Source: Rhizobiaceae bacterium (lineage in GTDB: Bacteria > Pseudomonadota > Alphaproteobacteria > Rhizobiales > Rhizobiaceae). Taken from it: a stretch of DNA of 6,054 nucleotides. The stretch lies in assembly GCA_028865845.1 (NCBI GenBank), contig JAGWJK010000301.1:1-6054 (forward strand), given 5' to 3'. The notes under the pieces were generated by a model, which saw nothing but the letters and a program-made list of their open reading frames with translations, did not search any database and was not told the DNA's origin. Position numbers and translations under genes: made by a program. Below are positions 1 through 6,054 of this stretch, in pieces. Each line of letters begins with the position of its first letter. The first letter of the stretch is position 1.

Positions 1-179
1 TCCGCTATGCCGAGGGCACCAACCCCAACGGCTCGATCAACGACATCGCCGCCGTCATCAATGCCAAGGGCAACGTGCTCGGCATGATGCCGCATCCCGA
101 AAACCTGATCGAAGCAGCGCATGGCGGCTCCGACGGCCGCGGCCTTTTTGCATCCGCGCTCGACGTCATCGCGGCCTGA
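1..179 (+). CDS. purQ: Phosphoribosylformylglycinamidine synthase, glutaminase subunit (C-terminal end, partial)
   Basis: This is the last 58 codons of PurQ; the gene enters from the left edge with its reading frame starting at base 3, and TGA is at 177-179. PurQ is a class I glutamine amidotransferase in the cytoplasm. It hydrolyses glutamine and passes ammonia to PurL, which turns FGAR into FGAM in purine synthesis, in a complex with PurS. The visible part begins [11 protein letters not shown] and contains the MMPHPEN motif, whose His and Glu are the second and third members of the Cys-His-Glu triad; the nucleophilic Cys lies outside the window. The protein ends in a short helix-like tail ([10 protein letters not shown]), typical of the family's C terminus. 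The partner gene purL starts about 3.7 kb downstream, so the two are not directly adjacent here. Identification is firm because motif, position in the protein and nearby purL all agree. Confidence 0.95.
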   Translation, partial: RYAEGTNPNGSINDIAAVINAKGNVLGMMPHPENLIEAAHGGSDGRGLFASALDVIAA

Positions 180-237
180 ACCGCTGACCGGCAATCACCG
201 ACACCCCGCACGCCTTGCGTTACGGAAGAGAGATTTT

Positions 238-639
238 ATGCGCCCTCACCTCGCCACCGGACTTCTCACCGCAGCAGCACTTGCCGGGCTCGGATTGCTC
301 GTCACCTCCTGCGGCACGCACACGCCCGAAGTCACCGGCGATCACGCCGCGCTTCCGACCATGGAGCGGGTCATGACGAGCGCCAGCGCCTGCTGGTTCA
401 AATCAGGTGATGCCGCCTTCGCCGGCTATCAGCTCGCGCCGGAACTCAACTCCTATACCGGTCGCCCGCGCATTCTCATCGTCGACAAAAAACACCCGAC
501 CGGCCGTCCGTCTCTCGTCGTCCAGGCGGAAGGCAATCCGGCGCAATTGCAGACATTCGGTCCGATGCTCTCAGGCGCTTCGGGCGGCCGCATCACCGGC
601 GATGTCAACAAATGGGCCGCCGGCGGCACGGGCTGCTGA
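238..639 (+). CDS. Small predicted lipoprotein of unknown function
   Basis: Encodes 133 residues. ATG at 238 follows a purine-rich GGAAGAGAG-type ribosome site (224-232). An upstream in-frame ATG at 121 is unlikely because it would overlap purQ and put the signal sequence internally. Residues 5-24 are hydrophobic (LATGLLTAAALAGLGLLVTS) and lead into a lipobox VTS-Cys at residue 25, so the protein is probably lipid-modified and anchored in the inner or outer membrane facing the periplasm. The mature part has only two other cysteines, Cys52 and Cys133, the latter being the final residue; they could form a disulfide (inference). I recognise no catalytic motif or named domain. It lies 58 bp after purQ on the same strand and 79 bp before the NTPase gene, so it may be read through from the purine genes, but no shared role is evident. 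Confidence 0.85.
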   Translation: MRPHLATGLLTAAALAGLGLLVTSCGTHTPEVTGDHAALPTMERVMTSASACWFKSGDAAFAGYQLAPELNSYTGRPRILIVDKKHPTGRPSLVVQAEGNPAQLQTFGPMLSGASGGRITGDVNKWAAGGTGC

Positions 640-706
640 CGCGGCACCGTTGAACCGCTTTCATTCGGTCTATGTGACGGCGACGGTTGTGATCTGACGC
701 AATCCC

Positions 707-711
707 GGAGG
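707..711 (+). promoter_or_regulatory. Ribosome binding site fixing a TTG start
   Basis: GGAGG at 707-711 is seven bases before the TTG at 719. It is the best Shine-Dalgarno match nearby and is what supports the unusual TTG start of the NTPase gene. Confidence 0.75.
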
Positions 712-718
712 ACACGTC

Positions 719-1252
719 TTGGACAACTTTGTCGTCATTTCCGGATGTTCTGGCGGAGGCAAGTCCACGCTTCTGGAGGAACTCAGCCGACGCGGCCACC
801 GTGTCGTCGAGGAACCGGGACGCCGCATCGTTTCCGACGAATTGGAGCGTGGCGGGTCCGCTTTGCCGTGGATCGACGCAGGCGCCTTCGCCCGCCGCGC
901 CATCGAAATGTCGATCGCCGATCGCGCTGCCGCCGCCTCTGCACCGGGTCTCGTGTTTTTCGATAGAGGCCTGATCGATGCGGCATCTGCTCTCGATCAT
1001 ATGACCGGCGAACCGGTGCTGGCGGCGCTCGGGAACTCGCATCGTTACCATAAACGCGTCTTCCTGACACCGCCCTGGCCCGAAATATACGTTTCGGACA
1101 ATGAACGCCGGCATGATTTCCCCGCCGCTGTCGCCGAATATGACAGGCTGTGCACCGTCTATCCCTCGCTTGGTTACGAGATCCATATTCTGCCAAGAGT
1201 ATCGACCTCGGAGCGGGCCGATATCGTCCTCTCAAAACTCAATCTCGGTTAG
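719..1252 (+). CDS. P-loop ATPase/kinase-like protein, AAA_28 type
   Basis: Encodes 177 residues from a TTG start. The P-loop begins only nine residues in, leaving no room for a later start; the first internal Met is residue 64. Walker A is GCSGGGKST at residues 9-17, with Lys15 expected to bind phosphate. A hydrophobic strand ending LVFFDRG (residues 78-84) matches the Walker B-like FFDRG signature of the AAA_28 family, and the tail with LGYEIHILPRVSTSERADIVL fits the same family's C terminus. It is probably a cytoplasmic soluble NTPase or small-molecule kinase; no substrate can be named from sequence. It follows the lipoprotein gene on the same strand. It converges with the DUF1127 gene, the two stop codons being separated by only 12 bp with no terminator hairpin visible between them. 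Family assignment is good; function is unknown. Confidence 0.88.
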   Translation: MDNFVVISGCSGGGKSTLLEELSRRGHRVVEEPGRRIVSDELERGGSALPWIDAGAFARRAIEMSIADRAAAASAPGLVFFDRGLIDAASALDHMTGEPVLAALGNSHRYHKRVFLTPPWPEIYVSDNERRHDFPAAVAEYDRLCTVYPSLGYEIHILPRVSTSERADIVLSKLNLG

Positions 1253-1264
1253 CGATCCCGGGCT

Positions 1265-1498
1265 TCAATCCCAGAAGAACGACTTGGCGACTTCGATCTT
1301 AGCGTCATGGCGCGTCAGGCCGACATCCTTCAATTCAACGTCGGTCAGATCGCGGAGCGTGCGCCGCGTCTCGCGCTTCTCCAGCCAGAGGGAGAAGGCC
1401 CGCAACATCCGGCGCAGTGGAGCACGGATAGCGGGAACCGATGAAGTCCGCGCCAACCGTTCTTGTTCGGCGTGGTGAATTGTATCTATTGTACCCAT
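1265..1498 (-). CDS. DUF1127 domain protein (longer type, 77 residues)
   Basis: Runs leftwards from ATG (complement of 1496-1498) to TGA (complement of 1265-1267). The DUF1127 core lies at the C terminus, about residues 42-76: an Arg-rich stretch (RETRRTLRDL) followed by LTDVELKDVGLTRHD and a terminal FFW. An N-terminal extension of roughly 40 residues, also Arg-rich (RAPLRRMLRAF), makes it longer than the minimal 45-50 residue members. DUF1127 proteins are abundant in alphaproteobacteria, and some have been linked to RNA binding and to phosphate and carbon control, but the role of this one is unknown. The ribosome site is weak (GGA, six bases upstream). The gene is transcribed away from the MocR regulator across a 103-bp gap, an arrangement that suggests it may be that regulator's target (inference). 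The first codons themselves contain two TACAAT repeats. Confidence 0.88.
   Translation of the reverse strand: MGTIDTIHHAEQERLARTSSVPAIRAPLRRMLRAFSLWLEKRETRRTLRDLTDVELKDVGLTRHDAKIEVAKSFFWD
1479..1496 (-). repeat. Tandem TACAAT repeats in the 5' end of the DUF1127 gene
   Basis: On the minus strand the sequence GGGTACAATAGATACAAT holds two TACAAT copies nine bases apart. The octamer GATACAAT (1479-1486, minus) recurs exactly on the plus strand at 1579-1586. MocR-family regulators usually bind short repeated half-sites, so these are candidate half-sites. The repeats also encode Thr-Ile-Asp-Thr-Ile, so coding by-product is possible. Confidence 0.35.
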
Positions 1499-1564
1499 TT
1501 TTTGTCCATTCGACTGTGAATATACCGACGTATCGAGCCAAACGACACAAATTGATTCCTAATA

Positions 1565-1593
1565 TTGACTCTATGTGGGATACAATCTAGAAA
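1565..1593 (+). promoter_or_regulatory. Candidate sigma-70 promoter of the MocR regulator gene
   Basis: A TTGACT hexamer at 1565-1570 is followed, after 17 bases, by TAGAAA at 1588-1593, which matches TATAAT at four of six positions. Transcription would then begin around 1600, at or one or two bases before the ATG at 1602. That would make a leaderless message and would explain why no Shine-Dalgarno sequence is seen. A better-looking TACAAT at 1581-1586 has no -35 at a proper distance. Low confidence. Confidence 0.3.
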
Positions 1594-1608
1594 TTGTCAT
1601 TATGACAA
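1594..1608. promoter_or_regulatory. Perfect inverted repeat over the MocR start codon (possible operator)
   Basis: TTGTCAT-T-ATGACAA is a perfect 7-bp inverted repeat with a one-base centre, and its right arm begins with the start codon at 1602. An ACAAT...ATTGT pair (1582-1586 and 1593-1597) overlaps it. The position fits autorepression by a regulator binding at its own start. This is inference from symmetry and location only. Confidence 0.4.
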
Positions 1609-3020
1609 ATTGGCTTCCTGACATATCGAGCGGGACCGGACCGGTTTACATCCGCGTTGCCGACAGCATCGAGAACGCGATCACTCACGGCGCACTGCCG
1701 CCGGGCACGAAGCTGCCGCCGCAACGCAATCTCGCCTATGATATTGGGGTGACGATCGGCACCGTCAGCCGTGCTTACGCTCTCGTGCATGAGCGCGGCC
1801 TCGTGGCCGGCGAAGTCGGTCGCGGAACCTATGTGCTTGAGCGGGCCAACGGCAAACAGATCGAGCAGATCGATCCGATCACCCAGGCGTTGGCCGGCAC
1901 GCGCGGTATCGAGACGCCTGAGAACAAGATCCGCTTCGATACGACGGCAGCGCCTGATATCGGCCAGGGCGAGCTTATCGGCCGGCTCTTTGCCGAGATC
2001 AGCAAGGATCATCCGACGGAAATTTCCTCATATTCACGCAGCTTCCCGGCCAACTGGTTTCGTGCCGGCCAGGTCTGGCTTGGCCGCAACGGCTGGGAGC
2101 CGGCGATCGAGACCATCGTACCGACGCTCGGTGCGCATGCGGCTGCGATCGCCGTCATCTCCGCGGTCACGTCGCCCGGGGACAAGATCGTCTTCGAGAA
2201 CCTGACCTATACGCAGGTGAGCCGCGCGACACGCCTCCTTGGACGGCGGACGGTCCTGGTCGACTCCGACGAGCATGGGGTCATTCCCGATGATTTCGAG
2301 CGGCTCTGCCAGCAGCAGCATCCCCGCCTCGCCTTCCTGATGCCGACGGCCCACAATCCGACATTGACGACGATGCCCGAAGCGCGGCGGCGCGCGATCG
2401 CGGCGATCGCGCGGCGACACAGCGTCTGGCTGATCGAGGACGATCTTTATGGAGGCATGACCGAGGATCAAAACCCGTTGATGGCGGCCATCGCGCCGGA
2501 ACGGACCTTTCTCGTCAGCGGCCTGTCGAAATCGGTGACCGCCGGCGTTCGCGGCGGTTGGGTTGCCTGCCCGCCGCATTTCGCGCAGCGCATCAAGGTC
2601 ACGCACAAGATGACGACGGGCGGCCTGCCGTTCATTCTCGCCGAGACCTGCGCCCGGCTGGTGCTTGGCGGTCATGCGCTGGCGCTGCGTCGCAAGGCAG
2701 TGGAGGAAATCCGCATTCGTGAGGCACTGGCACGCCAGGCTTTGTCGGGTTTCGAGTTTACCTCGCACCCCCACGTGCCCTTCCTCTGGCTGAAGCTGCC
2801 TGAACCCTGGCTTTCCGGTACGTTCAAGAATGCCGCTCTTGCCGAAGGCGTGCTCGTCGATGATGAGGACGAGTTCAAGGCGGCCCGCACGGATCGGGCC
2901 TACCACCGCGTTCGTGTCGCCTATTCCTCGCCCCAGCGGCGCGAGGACGTCGCCAACGGCTTCATGATCCTGCGCCATCTGCTGGAAAACGGTTCGGCCG
3001 GCTACGACAGCGATATATGA
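1602..3020 (+). CDS. MocR-family regulator: GntR winged helix fused to a PLP-dependent aminotransferase-like domain
   Basis: Encodes 472 residues from ATG 1602. A GTG at 1575 would add nine residues but has no ribosome site either. Residues about 12-80 form a GntR-type winged helix (VADSIENAITHGALPPGTKL, then the recognition helix around TIGTVSRAYAL and the wing GRGTYV). Residues about 110-470 resemble fold-type I aminotransferases: NPT motif at Asn252, IEDDLYG with Asp281 and Tyr283 for the cofactor, and SGLSKS with Lys310 as the expected PLP-binding lysine, followed by RGGW. All cofactor residues appear present, so PLP binding is likely. MocR proteins normally act as DNA-binding sensors rather than enzymes; GabR, PdxR and TauR are examples. 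I cannot tell which effector this one senses. It is divergent from the DUF1127 gene, its likely partner. An inverted repeat spans its start codon and another its stop codon. Confidence 0.92.
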   Translation: MTNWLPDISSGTGPVYIRVADSIENAITHGALPPGTKLPPQRNLAYDIGVTIGTVSRAYALVHERGLVAGEVGRGTYVLERANGKQIEQIDPITQALAGTRGIETPENKIRFDTTAAPDIGQGELIGRLFAEISKDHPTEISSYSRSFPANWFRAGQVWLGRNGWEPAIETIVPTLGAHAAAIAVISAVTSPGDKIVFENLTYTQVSRATRLLGRRTVLVDSDEHGVIPDDFERLCQQQHPRLAFLMPTAHNPTLTTMPEARRRAIAAIARRHSVWLIEDDLYGGMTEDQNPLMAAIAPERTFLVSGLSKSVTAGVRGGWVACPPHFAQRIKVTHKMTTGGLPFILAETCARLVLGGHALALRRKAVEEIRIREALARQALSGFEFTSHPHVPFLWLKLPEPWLSGTFKNAALAEGVLVDDEDEFKAARTDRAYHRVRVAYSSPQRREDVANGFMILRHLLENGSAGYDSDI

Positions 3021-3069
3021 CGGCAGTGTTGCAGTTTCGCTTCAGTTTTGCGAATTGCGCCGTCATATA
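3014..3069. repeat. Perfect 11-bp inverted repeat enclosing three imperfect 9-mers
   Basis: TATATGACGGC (3014-3024) and GCCGTCATATA (3059-3069) are exact reverse complements separated by 34 bp. The left arm contains the regulator's TGA stop (3018-3020). Inside lie three similar 9-mers: CAGTGTTGC (3024-3032), CAGTTTCGC (3032-3040) and CAGTTTTGC (3043-3051). The right arm is not followed by a T-run, so it is not a standard intrinsic terminator. It could be an RNA stem protecting or ending the mRNA, or an operator for the downstream pagL-like gene, whose start is 82 bp further on. Function is unknown. Confidence 0.6.
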
Positions 3070-3138
3070 CACAACGCCACTTTACGCCTCCCCCCTCAAT
3101 GCTACGAATTATTAACAAATCGCGAATCGATCGCATTC

Positions 3139-3144
3139 GAGGGG
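3139..3144 (+). promoter_or_regulatory. Ribosome binding site of the pagL-like gene
   Basis: GAGGGG at 3139-3144 is six bases before ATG 3151 and favours this start over an upstream in-frame TTG at 3055 and an internal ATG at 3181. It lies partly within a small CGAAT...ATTCG inverted repeat (3123-3139). Confidence 0.6.
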
Positions 3145-3150
3145 CATTGC

Positions 3151-3768
3151 ATGGCTGTTAACGTCAATCTTGGCGGCCGAATGGGGAGATTTACGATCTC
3201 TGCGATCGTAGCGATCTCCTCCGTGATCGCCGTCAATCAATCCGTTATCGCGGCTGATCTGAATCAGCCCGCCGCAGCTACGAATACCAAGATATTTGAC
3301 GAACTGCGCTTTGGTTCCAGTGTGTCCATCCAGAACGGGCACGACCATGAAAAGGGTGCTTTCCCCGATCTCGAAGTGCTGTTTAATCCCTTTGGCTACA
3401 ATCCGACCGATGATTGGAAGGGGCAGCTTGCCCGGCCGCGCGTTCACGTCGGCACCTCGATCGGCACTGACGGCTCGGCCACGCAGTTTTACGGCGGTCT
3501 TTCCTGGACGTTGACCCACAGCAACGGCATCTTCACCGAAGCCGGTTTCGGCGGCACCGTCCATACCGGCAATCTCGACGATTGGACCAAAGACGGCCCA
3601 ATGCTCGGCTGTCGGCTGCTCTTTCACGAATATGCCGGCATCGGCTATAACTTCGACACGCATTGGAGCCTGATGGCTCAGGTGGCGCATTCGTCGCATG
3701 CGAACCTCTGCGACGGCCCCAATGGCGGCATGACCCGCGCCGGACTTTTGGTCGGTTACAAATTCTAG
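3151..3768 (+). CDS. PagL-like lipid A 3-O-deacylase / acyloxyacyl hydrolase family outer-membrane protein
   Basis: Encodes 205 residues. Residues 1-34 form a signal peptide (basic Arg10/Arg13, hydrophobic 14-34) with likely cleavage at VIA|AD, residues 34/35. The rest has alternating strand-like segments and ends in Tyr-Lys-Phe, the terminal aromatic typical of outer-membrane barrels. The C-terminal region AHSSHANLCDGPNGG (179-193) resembles the PagL active-site motif His-x-Ser-Asn-Ala: His180 and Ser182 are in place, but residue 183 is His, not the usual Asn. The residue 14 after the catalytic His, where Pseudomonas PagL has its Glu, is Met194. PagL removes the 3-linked acyl chain of lipid A, a modification known in Rhizobium etli. 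Whether this copy is active is uncertain. Cys154 and Cys187 could form a disulfide. A terminator-like hairpin follows 17 bp after the stop codon. Confidence 0.8.
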   Translation: MAVNVNLGGRMGRFTISAIVAISSVIAVNQSVIAADLNQPAAATNTKIFDELRFGSSVSIQNGHDHEKGAFPDLEVLFNPFGYNPTDDWKGQLARPRVHVGTSIGTDGSATQFYGGLSWTLTHSNGIFTEAGFGGTVHTGNLDDWTKDGPMLGCRLLFHEYAGIGYNFDTHWSLMAQVAHSSHANLCDGPNGGMTRAGLLVGYKF

Positions 3769-3784
3769 TCGCCGCGGTACAATC

Positions 3785-3833
3785 GAAAATGGCCAAGGCT
3801 TCCGTTCACCCACTGTGAATGGCGGCCATTTTC
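3785..3833 (+). terminator. Intrinsic terminator-like hairpin between the pagL-like gene and purL
   Basis: Outer arms GAAAATGGCC (3785-3794) and GGCCATTTTC (3824-3833) pair perfectly over 10 bp. Inside, CCGTTCAC (3802-3809) pairs with GTGAATGG (3815-3822) around a five-base loop with one G-T pair; seven unpaired bases lie on the left and one on the right. The right arm ends in TTTT and the left arm begins with AAAA after a G, so it could stop transcription from either direction. It lies 17 bp after the upstream stop codon and 90 bp before purL, which implies purL has its own promoter. Confidence 0.65.

Positions 3834-6054
<2,221 letters not shown>

Larger units (their letters stand above)
1547..1612 (+). 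repeat. Direct repeat ACAAATTG, two copies
   Basis: ACAAATTG occurs at 1547-1554 and again at 1605-1612, with start positions 58 bp apart. Each copy is followed by a similar tail (ATTCCT and GCTTCCT). The second copy lies within the first codons of the MocR gene. A two-site operator is possible, but no binding evidence exists. Confidence 0.35.

Noticed and set aside
121..237. Upstream ATG extension of the lipoprotein gene
   Set aside because: It overlaps purQ in another frame and would bury the lipoprotein signal sequence in the middle of the protein.
605..1186. Minus-strand open frame opposite the NTPase gene
   Set aside because: The plus strand has a P-loop, FFDRG motif and strong ribosome site; the antisense frame has none of these.
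2391..2413. Perfect 11-bp palindrome with two GCGATCGC words inside the MocR gene
   Set aside because: It encodes the Ala/Ile-repeating stretch AIAAIAR in GC-rich codons and is most simply a coding by-product; no regulatory position.
2034..2978. Minus-strand open frame of 314 codons opposite the MocR gene
   Set aside because: Shadow of a well-supported gene; low-complexity Arg/Gly-rich product with no motif.
3055..3150. Upstream TTG extension of the PagL-like protein
   Set aside because: It would add 32 residues ahead of the signal peptide, lacks a ribosome site, and overlaps the inverted repeat.

Overview
The window looks like chromosomal DNA of a fast-growing alphaproteobacterium of the Rhizobiaceae, most likely Rhizobium of the leguminosarum/etli type. 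This is inferred from GC-rich codon use, the PurQ and PurL protein sequences, a DUF1127 protein, and an alphaproteobacterial PagL-like outer-membrane protein. No mobile element, tRNA, rRNA or CRISPR array was seen.

Layout, left to right: (1) the last 58 codons of purQ; (2) a small lipoprotein gene of unknown function, 238-639; (3) a TTG-start P-loop NTPase of the AAA_28 type, 719-1252; (4) on the minus strand, a 77-residue DUF1127 protein, 1265-1498; (5) a 103-bp divergent intergenic region rich in short repeats, followed by a MocR-type regulator (GntR winged helix fused to an aminotransferase-like domain), 1602-3020; (6) a perfect 11-bp inverted repeat that begins inside the regulator's last codons and encloses three imperfect 9-mers; (7) a secreted PagL-like lipid A 3-O-deacylase homologue, 3151-3768; (8) a strong hairpin with a T-run; (9) the first 710 codons of purL, running off the right edge.

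The flanks belong to de novo purine synthesis. PurQ and the short-type PurL, together with PurS (not in the window), form FGAM synthase. Five genes with no evident purine role lie between purQ and purL. Of these, two look like a regulatory pair (MocR regulator and divergent DUF1127 gene) and two are envelope proteins (lipoprotein and PagL-like).

The parts most worth checking are the repeat-rich region between the MocR and DUF1127 genes, the structured 3' end of the MocR gene, and the altered active-site motif of the PagL-like protein. No clearly new multi-gene system can be claimed from this sequence.
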